Assembly (NCBI GenBank): GCA_013397865.1
Contig: VZTI01004617.1
Coordinates: forward strand, 738,821-802,820
Source: Struthidea cinerea
Taxonomy: Eukaryota; Chordata; Aves; Passeriformes; Corcoracidae
Length of the DNA: 64,000 nucleotides
Reading direction: 5' to 3'
The position numbers and the translations under genes were made by a program. Positions 36,701-48,100 of the stretch are shown piece by piece. Every line of letters begins with the position of its first letter. Position 1 is the first letter of the stretch. The notes beneath the pieces were generated by a model. The model worked only from the letters and a program-made list of their open reading frames with translations, did not search any database and was not told where the DNA came from.

Positions 36701-38739
36701 AAATTTGCATCCCTGAAGCAGCACAAAACAGTGATCTGTGTAACTGAGGATTCTTCCACTGGCTGCTCTCCCTGCCATGCCAACTGCTTTTGGAATTATG
36801 GAGGAGACAGCCCAGCAGAATTAGAGTGCAGACATTGCAAGTAGCTGCTGCTGCTGTGTGATGACAGTGTCAGGAGCTCCTCTTACTCAAGTTCACAGAT
36901 GAGCTCTCCAGATGCAGAGGAGTTTCTACAGAGCTATAGTGCACCACCTGTCTTGAAAATGCTTTACAGTTTTGGAGCATTATGTGCCCACAACTTTGGC
37001 AATTGCAGCAGGCTGGAATTAATTTGCTCTAGAGAAAGTGAACAACATCCAATGACATTATTGGTTTCTGTAGATTCTTTCCTAAATGGAAAAGAGGCAG
37101 CAAACCTGAGCACTGCCACTCTGTTTGAAGTGGAACTGTTAGTCAATAAACAAAAGGCAGGAGCTAAATTTCTGGCACAGCTCACAGATATTTGTATTCT
37201 GTAGAGCTTAGAGCTAGGCCTGTATCACTCAGGTAAATTCTTGCTGTGTTCAGGAATAACAGATGTGGGTACAGAGGCCCAGCTTCACTCAGAATCCCCT
37301 TTTTTCACCTACCCACAGAAGTGTGGCATAACTACTGAGCACAGCAGCTTGTTCTTAGGTTTCCTAACTTCCCCAGTCTGTTTTCCCTGTGCAGGATGTG
37401 TTTGATGTGCTGGTTTTCTTCCCAGGGTATGGGTGGACAGCATGGATACTTTGGGCTCTGGATAGACAGTGACTACGGGAAGGGCCACAGCAAAGCCAAA
37501 CCTCGGTGCACCACCTACAACAGCCCCCAGCTGTCAGCCAAAGAGGATTTTACACTGGATGCCATGGAAGTTTGGGCAGTGGGAGATGCCCCTGAAAGTG
37601 CAGGGGTAGGTGAAGTTGTGAATTGAACCTGTGAAACTGTGTCCTGGTTGGAACAGAAGATGTGAATGCAAAGCTCACAGTTGCAGTTCTCTGTTTAAAC
37701 ACTGTCTCTCCATTGTAGTGAATAACATTTTCTTTAACTGGCCCTGTGGTGCCATGTGTTTTGCAGCAGGCAAATAGCGAAACAGTAGTGGAATTATTGA
37801 GGGTGCCAACAAGAAAAAGTGTCAGGAGCCATGAGGTGATCGAGTTAGAGTAGCAGTACTTTATTCTGAATTTGAAAAGGCCTTTTTAATATTGAGGAAT
37901 GCTCTCTGGGAGGAACCTCCTTGGAGGGGCTCAGTAAAACCCAGTGTTTCTAAAACAGAAAGCACTTGAAACTCTCAAGGAAAGTTTAATCTGTAATTCA
38001 TGAAGAGACCTAAAAGATTTCTTTATTGGTAACTTTAAATTTACTATTGTTTTACAATAAATTTATGTGAATAGGTTTATGCCAGTCTTTCTGCCCTAGG
38101 AGCCCTCTCTCCAGTCTCCTCTATCCCTGCAATTTATTCTCTTATTAAACTGTCTGATTTGTACAGTTTGGTGGGGTTTTAAAATTTATTTCTTTTTACT
38201 TTTCACTTCTTTTCATACTAAATTCATGTGCCCTGACTTCGCTGGACACATAGCTCTAAATAGAAACAGAGCAAACTGTTTACAGAAAATGTTGAATTGT
38301 AACTGAATCTCTTCTTTAAAAACTTCAGCACTTCAGGCTGAGGTGACATTAACCAGGATGTCCTGGCTGGCTTGTAACCTGGATAGACTTGAAACAGTTC
38401 ACTGTCATCTTAGGAAAAGTTTATGGCTATTTTGTGTAGTTGCAGCAGTAAAAATCATTTGATGTATCCCAGTGCGTTTTGAAATTGGAAATAGATCTTC
38501 TCCACTGTGCCAAGCTTGCAGACCACATCACTTATGGACTTTTGAGTGTGTCCCTTCCCTGATATGGACATTTTCAATTGACTGTAATTTATTTTGTTTT
38601 GAAGAGAAAAGGCCAGAAGAGTATCCTGGATGTGGATCCTCAGGCTCAGGCCTTGTTAGAAATGGCTGGAAAAAGTCGTCAGAGTGAAGGTCTGCGGGAG
38701 CCCATTGAAGAGGATGAAGATGATGATGATGAGAACTAA
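30576..38739 (+). CDS. MEAK7: MEAK7: TLDc-domain mTOR-associated protein, complete coding region in 7 exons
   Basis: The coding segments are 30576-30743, 33315-33545, 34025-34169, 34799-35239, 36462-36580, 37426-37605 and 38605-38739. Joined, they keep one frame for 472 codons plus TAA; human MEAK7 is about 456 residues. The protein starts MGNAES, an N-myristoylation signal (Gly2, Ser6). An N-terminal EF-hand-like helical region follows, and the C-terminal half (about residue 245 to 415) is a TLDc domain with FSSRLHGESFSQL, GGFASHSWEVKPQFQG and YFGLWIDSDYGKGHS. From family knowledge, MEAK7 sits on lysosomes and supports mTOR signalling to S6K2; TLDc domains also bind V-ATPase. All introns are GT-AG except the first coding one, which appears to be GC-AG. 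The gene converges on ATP2C2, as in human. The C-terminus is an acidic GAT-repeat tail. Identification rests on extended similarity remembered from the human protein, and I am very sure of it. Confidence 0.97.
33315..33545 (+). CDS. MEAK7: MEAK7 coding exon 2
   Basis: It encodes residues 57-133. The acceptor is CTCACTGCAG and the donor GAG|GTAAAC, both phase 0. It carries the conserved RLYNGMKSIDL, GPSEQIAKEQF and MSNLLKGNADEK blocks of the helical N-terminal region. Confidence 0.96.
34025..34169 (+). CDS. MEAK7: MEAK7 coding exon 3
   Basis: It encodes residues 134-181 plus the first base of residue 182. The acceptor is TCTTTTAAG and the donor CCAG|GTAAGC. It contains FTEDLITSVVHVLSYRKEL, matching the human FTEDLVGSVVHVL block. 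Confidence 0.94.
34799..35239 (+). CDS. MEAK7: MEAK7 coding exon 4 (start of the TLDc domain)
   Basis: It is the largest exon, encoding residues 182-329 with split codons at both ends. The acceptor is TTCTTCTTTAG and the donor CAAG|GTAAAA. It includes VIEDWVYRVPQISVFLSVVI and, in the TLDc domain, LLFSSRLHGESFSQLCAHI and GGFASHSWEVKPQFQ. Confidence 0.97.
36462..36580 (+). CDS. MEAK7: MEAK7 coding exon 5 (TLDc core)
   Basis: It encodes residues 329-368. The acceptor is CTGTTTGCAG and the donor CTT|GTAAGT. It contains FSVFPTLAVYTYTGYNDHY and the YLNHGQQTMPNGL block, nearly identical to human. Confidence 0.97.
37426..37605 (+). CDS. MEAK7: MEAK7 coding exon 6 (end of the TLDc domain)
   Basis: It encodes residues 369-428. 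The acceptor is TTCTTCCCAG and the donor GGG|GTAGGT, phase 0. It carries GMGGQHGYFGLWIDSDYG, CTTYNSPQLSAKEDF and MEVWAVGD, which close the TLDc fold. Confidence 0.97.
38605..38739 (+). CDS. MEAK7: MEAK7 coding exon 7 (C-terminus and stop)
   Basis: It encodes residues 429-472 and TAA at 38737-38739. The acceptor is TTTTGTTTTGAAG. It contains KSILDVDPQAQALLEMAG, which matches human, and ends in an acidic run EEDEDDDDEN coded largely by GAT/GAA triplets. Confidence 0.96.
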   Translation, partial: RKGQKSILDVDPQAQALLEMAGKSRQSEGLREPIEEDEDDDDEN

Positions 38740-39545
38740 AGGAGCCACAGTAACATGAAAAACCTTTACTTTTGTTTGCTTCCAAGTGTTAATGTTCCTT
38801 GGACAAGATATTTTTTCCTTTTTTTCCCCCTTACATTTACCTAATTGTCTGGGACAAAGCTTGAACCTTGTACTTGTGTAATATTTAGGACTAATGCACT
38901 GTTCTGCCCGAAGGGTTTTGTTTGGGGAGGACAGAAAAAGTAACTAGGGACATAATCATTAGGCATGGCTATGCTCTAGCTGAATATGAATCTGCTTGCA
39001 TTCCCCATAGATCATGTCTGCACACTAAATGAAAAGCAGCAGAAGTTATTGACAGTATGGCTTTCTGTCTTGGAGAATTGATATGCACATAGTTATATAT
39101 TTATAAAGCCTGTTCAAGGCACTGGTTAAAGCTCTTATACCTCAACTGCACATTTTTATTCGCATGCAATGGGATTAGTCAGCAAAGCTTGCAAACTGTA
39201 GTGATGTCTTACACTGGTGAACACAGCATAGTCCACATGATGCCATATGAAGGGTGCTATTAATTTGCATTGCTTCAGTTACAGCACTAAATTTCAAGCT
39301 AAGTCAGATTTTCAGCAGGTGACTCCATATGCTGTAAGATGTCCAGAATAGTTATACAGCAACAAATTTTATACTACTGCACTACCCTTGGTCCAACTCA
39401 CTACATCTGTTTCTGCAGAAACTTGTCTATAGCTTTTTAAACTTAGAACAGAATCACTGGAGCCATATTTATGCTAAAAATGGGCCATACCTCCAGCAGG
39501 AATTCTCTGGAGAAGGTACATTCTTTAGCAGCCTTATGAGACTGG

Positions 39546-39551
39546 AATAAA
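39546..39551 (+). terminator. MEAK7: Candidate MEAK7 polyadenylation signal
   Basis: This is the first AATAAA on the + strand after the MEAK7 stop and would give a 3' UTR of about 0.8 kb. A second AATAAA lies 85 bases further on at 39631-39636. Downstream signals at 40685 and 41694 are alternatives. Confidence 0.45.
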
Positions 39552-41686
39552 AGATCAGGCTATAAAAAAGGTTGAGTAAGAAGCAGCCACATTTAATTGA
39601 GAAGAGGATCTGTGGATACCTTGTGAAAGAAATAAAAATCAGGGTTATGTGTGTAAAATGTTTAAAGAAGATTGCTGTACACTTTATTTCCGCCTAATTA
39701 ATCATTATTATAGAAAAAAATCCCCAGAATGTAAAATGCAGTTCTTTTGTGACTGTTCACCAGTCAGCACCAGTTTTGTCAGGTCTCTTATACTCAGGAC
39801 TTTTTCTACTTGAATTAGTTCCCATCTCTCAGTAATTATTAGTTTGACCTTGCTAATTCTATGTGTAATTAATTTGTCAAAAATAACCATAATTTCTAAC
39901 TCAGCAAAAAGTTTGGTTATCAGTGTCTCTGTCAGTGTTTCTTCTCCTGAGGAAAAGGACTGTCCAATCCCCTTTGTCCTGGAGTGAGTTTGTCTTCTGG
40001 AAAAAATGTGTTGTAACAATAGAATTCTACAATTCCTGATCATGTGGCCTTCCTTCACATTCTTTCCCTCAGTGTTTTCTTGTATGTGATTTTTTTTCCC
40101 CCCACCTGCTGTTTTTCATAGGGAGCCAGATTTGAATATTCTGAACAATCTGCACTTGTGCCTTAATGTAGATCTCATTTCTAAAAATGATATTAAACAA
40201 CATGAATTTAGCCTTGAAAGGAGAGCATGAAGAAATCACTCCAGCCAGGCATCCTAGGACTCAGCTGTGTGTTTTGTGGAGTACCTGAACTAATGCTTGG
40301 GGCATTAATGTGCTGTTTGTTCCAGTACAGAGAGTGCTGTGAAGGGCCTGGCATAATGTCCTTTTATCCTGTGTTTGCTTAAAGAAGCCAGATAGTCTCC
40401 CAAGTTTGTAAAAAAATATAAGCATCAGAACAATTGCACTGATACTTTTGTACAGTTTTCTTCTCTCTCTATATTAATAATGTTAAATTGTACAATGGCA
40501 GGAGTAGCAAGTAAGTACATGATGCTGTCTGTAAGTGGGTGATAGCAGCTTTTGCTTGAACATTCTCAAACTCCCACCATGAGTCTCAGAGGTCTTTTTC
40601 ACTTAGCAGTGACTAAGCCTGTTAAATCCTCCCAAGTGGATGGCAGACAGGATGAGACAGTTGAATTTCTGCAGTCAAACATAAAATAAATAGCTAGACT
40701 TTATTTTCCTTCCATGACAAGGCAGAAGCTTGTTTTGGAGAACTGAAACCATCTGCAAGGGTTAAAAAAAAAAAAAAAAAAGTGAATTGTACAAAGCTAC
40801 TCTCCACCAAAAATATTTCAGTGGCCAGGTTTTCTTTGATTTTTAATGAGTATCAGTATAGCTGTTTCTTTCTAGTCTATGAATCCAAAATGTAATCCTG
40901 TTTAAACATCATCTTGTGACTATCAGCATAGCATTGTGACCTCTGAAATTGTAGTTTTTGACAAGTTTGTGTCTGAGACTCATCCTCTTCACTTTGAAGG
41001 TGTTAAGCTGGGGCAAGAAGAAAACTGACACTATGGCACTTTAGCAAATGTCTCAGCAAAGCATTATTTACTGGGACACCACTGATCCAAGCAGCAGATG
41101 GGATTATTCAAAATTGTTGTTTAAATGTAAAAGATGGGCTTGGGGTAGACTCAATTTTTCTTTCAACCTGAACCTGATGATTAAGAAATCTGGGCTTCAT
41201 GCTCATACACCTAAAAATGTCCAGAAAGCTTTTGTCAGCAGTGGGCTTTGCTGTGATCTGAACAGCTCAGTCCCTTTTGTGCAGTTCTTGACGCAACTGC
41301 AAAGCTCAACATCCCTGCTCTGTTCCTGACTCATCTTCATGCTCAGGCTCTTGTGAAAGCCAGTCCCTTTCCCATTAAATCCATCCACTGCTGTGCATTG
41401 GGTCTGATCAGCCTTCCCTGTTTCTCCTGTCAGTCACACAGGTACAAAAACTGACAGCTGAGGGTTGGCACTTCAGCTGCCTGCTCTGAACTGACAGCTT
41501 CCCACAGTTTCCTTGAAAGTCTTGCTGAATCAAGGCTGGATATCTGCGAATCCACAAACACTAGAAATTGAAGGAAAATAAATGCTTGAAGGCAGGACTT
41601 TTCCACTCTTCTAATTAGACATAGAAGGACGTGTCTAAATCATGAGTCTCACTCAGATGCTTGTCAGTAACATTTTAAAATGTAGA

Positions 41687-41700
41687 TTTTATTAATAAAA
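41687..41700. terminator. Palindromic AATAAA site serving both strands
   Basis: TTTTATTAATAAAA is a perfect 14-base palindrome with AATAAA on each strand (41694-41699 on +, 41688-41693 on -). On the - strand it lies about 330 bases past the ATP2C2 stop and is its best polyadenylation signal. For MEAK7 it is one of several alternatives. Confidence 0.6.
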
Positions 41701-42019
41701 ACGATTTTGATTTAAATAAATAAAATTTCAGTTTATGCACAATAGATTTTTCTGTACAGGTGTGAAACTCTTCTTTTGTGTGGGACTAGCACAGCCTTCT
41801 GGACATACAGATTCGGTGCTATAAAAATATACCTGTTCTTGGTGTAAAACTCTGGAGGTTTCTGCAGACATCTCACCTGGCGTGGGCAGAAGAGTCTCTG
41901 GTGTAAGGACTGTTGGTACAGATGCCCTTGAGTACCTTCAGGAAGGATGTGTGGCATCACAAAGCCATGGATTTGGATTATCCAGCATCACAGCTCTGTT
42001 CCAAGTGCATGTGGGAGAG

Positions 42020-42132
42020 TCAGTTGTGACATCCCTTTGTGTGCTTTGGGTGGCAGCAGCGCTTTTCACAGAGTTTGACGAGCTCGGACACGATGAACAC
42101 TGAGGAAGCCAGGCCAGTGAGGAACAGCAGGT
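42020..42132 (-). CDS. ATP2C2: ATP2C2 visible exon 26 (M10 and stop)
   Basis: Residues 874-910 and the TGA stop (42020-42022 on +). LLFLTGLASSVFIVSELVK is M10. The cytosolic tail is CEKRCCHPKHTKGCHN, richer in Cys and His than I recall for the human tail. The acceptor is CCTCTCCCAG. Confidence 0.95.
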
Positions 42133-45100
42133 CTGGGAGAGGAGAGAGTGCAGGTGAGCTCAGCTGGGCAAGAATCCCAGCCCAGGGCTTTGCTGCAGCT
42201 GGGAACTGTGCTGATGAACCCCTGGGTGCCCTTGCCAGCTGAGAATTAGGGACACCACTGCAGCAGACAAGGAACCCCCACAGCTGTGATAGTCCCCTTG
42301 GAGAGTGGAAGCAGGAATCCTTTGGGATCCCTGCCCTCTGCTTCTAACAACCGAATGGAGATGTGACACGGTGTGGTGGGGTGCAATTTGCTGATTCAAA
42401 TTAAAATCCGGTGTGCATTTCAGGTGGAAGCCCTGCTCTTTCCAAAGGGAGTGTCAGCATAATGATCTGGGAAATACCATCATACAGAGCTCGTGGAAAA
42501 TCTTGGCATGTCTGCATTTACTTGCATTTACATGCAGTAAATCAAAATTCAGAATCTAAGCTGGGATAATATTAAATACTGCTACTATTTGGGTACAGTT
42601 CTGTGTAAATACACAGAGACAGGAGCTTTGGTTGATTTCCCCCACCCGTGATGTGTCGAGAGCTAACGGAGCAAACTGGGAACGGCATCTGCTTTCTAAA
42701 GTCACTTTAAGGAAAAAAACAAAACCCAAACGAACCATTATTTATTTTGCAACTTACCTAAAACTCCTAAATTCTCTGTCTGGAAGATCTTCTGTAGTGG
42801 AGGGATGTAGATAACAGCCAGCTGTCCCAAAAATGACCCAAGCACGGAATACAAGAACATGCGGTTCCGGAAAAAGCCGATTTCAAATATCAACTTTGTC
42901 TAGAGCAGGGAAAAAAAAAATTAAAAGTAACTTTTCCCAATCTCTGTTGGAGCTAAATGTCACCCTGTTACTTTACATTTCAACTCCATTACTTTTTAAG
43001 TTACATAAACACTAAGTTAGTGCTACATAATTGAAAGTGTAGTTGTACTTGAACTGTAAAGGGTAATTTTATCTGTATAAAAAGTTGATAAAAATCATAC
43101 TGCTTTAAATTAAAAAACTCCTTACGAGGCGAAATGCTGGTATTCTAATGTTTATGTTTGTGGTTTGAGACGAGAAATTACCGCTGACAGAGCAGTCTCA
43201 CCTGAGAGCGACATGTCAGGGCGTTGAAGAGGTCAAAAAACACAAAACAGGTGAAAGTCATCGTTGTGGTTCGAGGAGTTACGCCCCCTTTTGGAATCTG
43301 GAAGCACACAAAAATTCAGAGGTTAGTTTAACCTTACAAAAATATGCCAACTCAATAGAAGAATTAAATGTTCCTTTTAATGAGCCCAGTCAAATCAAAG
43401 GGTAGTAAAACAAAGGAGTAAATCTAGTTCTAGCTGTTACAGGTAGCATTCATTTCTTTCTGCTAAGTTTAGAGTTTATGATCTTATCAACCCTATTTTA
43501 AATTCTTAAACTGATGTGGACTTTGAGTAAAGAACGTTCTAAACTAAATTACTGAAACTTAGAGTAACAGTAATAATTTACCAACAGCAACCTGTTGTAT
43601 TTGGCATTTTCTGCTGGGAAAATGGAAAACTAGAGGGGAAAAGTCCCTTTAAGTATTGATGCCACATCAAGTCATAGGTTTCCCATTCTAGATTGGAAGC
43701 TCCAAATTAGAGGCAACAGAGGGAGGCAGGAGCAGAGCTGGGAGCTGACCCTGCTTTCTCAGCCCTTTGCCCACACTGATCCTTCCCCCCGGGATGGATT
43801 CCAGAAAGTCCTTCTCACGTCCTTCAGAAACTGTTGTGCTCCATCCACCCTGATGGAAACAGGATCTGAGTGCAGATCTCCCTCACCTCCTTCCAGAAGA
43901 CAAAGAGGGTTCCACTGATGATGATGATTGCTGACATGAAGATTTTCAGGATCAGCGATTTGCTGAGTATGGTGTCCGTGATGCACCGGGGGGGCTGCTT
44001 GATGGTGTCCCTGTCAACAGGTTCAACCCCCAAGCTGCCTCCAAGAGAAGCAGAGGGATGTGTTAATGAATGCAGGGTGTCCCAAAAAGGACATCCTGAG
44101 AAACCAGGATGGAGCTGGAGGATGCAATTCTTTGGGACACGGCGTGAATATTCAAGCAAGGTGACATAAGGCCCAAATTTGTCCACGACACTGATACCAA
44201 AGGTCTTTTCTGCATATTGAACGCTAAAACAACATTAGATCATCACACCAGTGCCCCACCTGAGAGTGACAGCTAACTGTGAGAGCGTGCATAATGTGGA
44301 AGCAGTAATTATATTTAGCTGTTATTGTAATTAGCACTTGCATGAGGTTCTTAAGTCTCGTGATTTTGGGGCATATACCCACTATTCCCTGCCCACTCTA
44401 CCAGCAAGTGATGCTCTCAGGATAACAGGCCATTCCTGGTCAAAAAATGGAATAGTTAAGTGATTCCACCATAAAGCAGGAAGATACAGAAAACCCCAAG
44501 TAAATGTGAAGTGCTTTTTGAAAGACCGGGAGGGAACAAAAGTGCAGCTTATTCAACCACTGATGATGATTATGAGGAATCACAACAGCTCATGAGCCAA
44601 ATTCAGACGTGCAAAAGCCAAGATTATTTTGCTCATTTATCTCTTCCATACCTCTGTGCTGGCGGCCCATCCATAATGATGTTGATCCATAGGATCTGCA
44701 TGGCATTGAGTGGATTTGGTAGGTTGAGCACTGTTGACAGGGTAATTAGGCTCAAAGCTGAAATACTCCTGCAAAGCACAGAAGAACGTGATTCTGCAGG
44801 GCCCCACCCCAAAGGTGCTTTCACAGGAGCTGAAGCAAACAGGAACTTACGTGCTCAACTGGAACCGGACAAAATTTTTTATGTTGTAAAATATTCCCTT
44901 TCCCTCTTCTATTGCATTCCTGGAAGGGAGAGGGGAGTTTATTAAGTAAAGAGCACTCACACTCTTTTACACTGAGCTCCCTGACACTCGAAGCACAAAT
45001 TGTCTTTTGTAGCCCTTATTTCAGAGGAAATTCAGAGCCCAGCTCAGGAGGAGGCTGTCAATGCAGCTTCTCACTCACAGTTCCTTTATCAACGAGTAGA

Positions 45101-48100
45101 TCTGAAAACCTGGGCCAGGTTTTGGTTCACAGAGCAGGCCTGGACCTATTTATAGACTCACTGTACCCTGCCCACTCTCTCTGTTATTGTGAGCCAACAG
45201 AGCATTGCAAATTACGGTTTTCCTCTGAGCTTCCTGGATGAGGCAGAGTACGAGGTAGAACCATAAATGTTGGAAAACACCTCCAGGATCATCGAGTCCA
45301 ACTTTTGACCAAAAAAGCTCTGATCTATCCAGACTTCCAGGTGCTCTCAGATCCCCAGTTAGCTACAGCAATGAGGAGCCAGGGCTTTCGGGTGAGAGGT
45401 GGCTTGGTCAGCAATACTTGGAAGGAAAGTGACTGCCATGTATGCAACCAAAAACGAGTCAGAGCCACACTGGGGCTCTCCACTTCCATGTCCTGAATCC
45501 TGCCTCATTCCCAGGGCTCCTCACGCAATAGGCTTGCTGCAGGGGACAGCCAGAAAGTAGCTGAAGAGCAAGAAAGTCACGAAACCTACATCACTTTTGA
45601 GAAGTCATCGTCCACGAGGATCATGTTGGCAGCCTCTTTGCTGACGTCTGTCCCCGCTTGTCCCATCGCGATCCCGATATCCGCGGATTTCAGGGCCACG
45701 GCGTCGTTGACACCGTCTCCTGTCATTGACACCACAGCACCAGCCCTCTGCAAGGCCTGTGGGAGGGGAGAGGTCAGAGGCTCCCAAGCCGGAAGGCAAA
45801 CAAGCCCTGTGGGCAATTTCGGAGTCTGTACTATTTGCTTTGCTCTTTTTATATTGAAAGATCGGAAGTGCTGTTTGGCTCTGAGGGTAAAACAGACCCG
45901 GCACCACACCGAGGACAAAACTCAGACCAAGAATTAGGAGATTGTTTTTTCAGGAGTGTAGGGAATCTCACAACTCCAGCAGAAGTTAGAAGAGGGGAGT
46001 AAAACCCTCAGAAATCATTCTCCTGACGTTATGCTTGCTAATACCTCACTAGTGCTTTTCAAATGCCCAGGCCAGGCTTGCAGGAGAAATCATAAAATCA
46101 TAGAATCCTGGAATATCCTGACTTGGAAAGGACCCACAAGGATCATCAAGTCCAATTCCACAGCTAATACCTTCAGAGAAATAGTGCCAGTGCTCTAGCT
46201 GGGGTTTTACAGTCCTTTAGTTTGAGGTGATCCTGCTGGGGAAGACCAGGCCATGTAGAGAGCTGAGGCTCCCTCCCCCTTGTTTTTGTGAGGCACGCAA
46301 TGAATTTTAGAGGCTCTTAGTACCTTTATTATTTTTAGTTTGTGCTTTGGACTTGTTCTGAAGAAAATGGAGACCTGAAAACAAAAAAAAGGACAAAATA
46401 TAATCTCGTAGTAGATGGGAGCTGTTGGAAATAGGCCTGGTTTATGTAATCAAAGCCATTACATTTTGGACAGTGGAGGAGAGCTCTGCCTCTGCCAGTT
46501 GGTCCAGCTCTTCCCCAGACATGGCTTTCAGCTTCCCATTGCAGAGACCAATATTCTGTCCTGCAAAGAAAAGAGATACTCACACTCTAAATATGGGTGG
46601 GTTCTATAATCCCAGCAATGCTACCTGTGTCTTTTAAGAGTCTTACACTGAGATTTTGCCATTTCTGGTGCTAAAATAGCGGAATTAATGTACTGGAATT
46701 TGGCCCAGAGTTCATAGCTGCTCTATACCGCATTTAATATTTCAATGGAAAAGCAAAAACTCAGTGACCTTTAAAGTCTCTAGTGCACACACAAAAACGA
46801 TGATAAATTGATTATTAAGGGATAAAACATTTGACTGATGTGACAGACGTACCACAGACCCTCAGGGAAGCAGCAAAGTTTGGTACCTATAGCCACAGCC
46901 GTTTCCAGGGCGTCTCCAGTGACCATCTTTACTGACACACCAGACTCAAACAGGACCTGAACGGCTTCTCTCACTCCAGCCCTTGGGGGATCAATTATTC
47001 CAACCAGACCTAGAAATGTTAGTTTGCCAAGTTCTGGACCTGAAGCCAAAGCAAGTACTAGTCATAGAGGAGAAAAAAGGAAGACAAGAGTAAATTGTTA
47101 ATGAGGTATTTCCATGCTTTAAAAGAAACATTTAGAGAAGATATTGAATTGCGTGTTTTCCAGCAGAAAAGGCCGTTAAAATCAGACCTTTATTCATGAC
47201 GATCAGATCTCGTATAGACACAAAAATTCAGTCCACCTAAATAATAGTTTCTCTGAATGAGAGCATTTCTGTTTGACAAATTTCTCTTAGGATTTCTTTC
47301 TTTCTGATTTGAAGCTGTCTACCACGTCTTCCCTACATGCAGATGGATTAAATCTGGACAGTGCTATGTTAAACCAGACACTATTAAACTACTAAGTTAA
47401 ACAACAGCATTCCTGCAAAAACTTACACTTTTTTTAAAACCTAAAAATGCAAAATGTAAATTCAGTTCAACCAGTGAAACTCCCACCATGTAAACATCCA
47501 GCTCTGAACATTTTGTCTCTGTTCCTGGTTCATGCTCATTATCATTCAATCATTCTCAAATCACTCCGGCATATTTTGCCAGGGGTTCATGTCAGTGTTG
47601 CTTTGATGGTGGAATCACAAGCTGCAGCAGCTGCCTGAGTTAATCACTTCCCTTCAGAGCAGTAATTTGCCAGTGCCACGAGGGCAGATGATTTGGATAT
47701 GGTAAATCAAGCGCTGCTCAGGAGATCCTAACCACAAAGCACGGGGTGGGAGAATATGTACATTAACTACACCACCTCCAGGTCCAGCTGCCAAGGCTTG
47801 TGCTCATCTCTTACCACCTGGGAATGGTGCCTGTGTCACTGTGGGAAAACATGAGATGTCTCTGAGGGGATGTTTCTGGTGATGGAGGAGGTGACACGTG
47901 TATAAAACTCCTGCGGGCTGTGCATGACAGGCAGCTGGGACCAGATCGACAGATTTGGGCCTAACAAAGGATTGAACCGAGCTTCAAACAGAAATCTCAA
48001 TGCCCAAATCCACATTTGGAACTCCTCTCAAACTGGCTCTTTGTTGTTCTCTTCTCCAAAAGCAAAACTTGGCAGAGCAGCGCTTAGATCAGGCCCAGCA

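Larger units (their letters stand above)
38740..42019. other. Convergent 3' region between MEAK7 and ATP2C2
   Basis: It contains the 3' untranslated regions of both genes and no other recognised gene. Sense AATAAA signals for MEAK7 lie at 39546-39551, 39631-39636, 40685-40690 and 41694-41699. I cannot tell which is used. An 18-base A run lies at 40764-40781. Confidence 0.7.
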
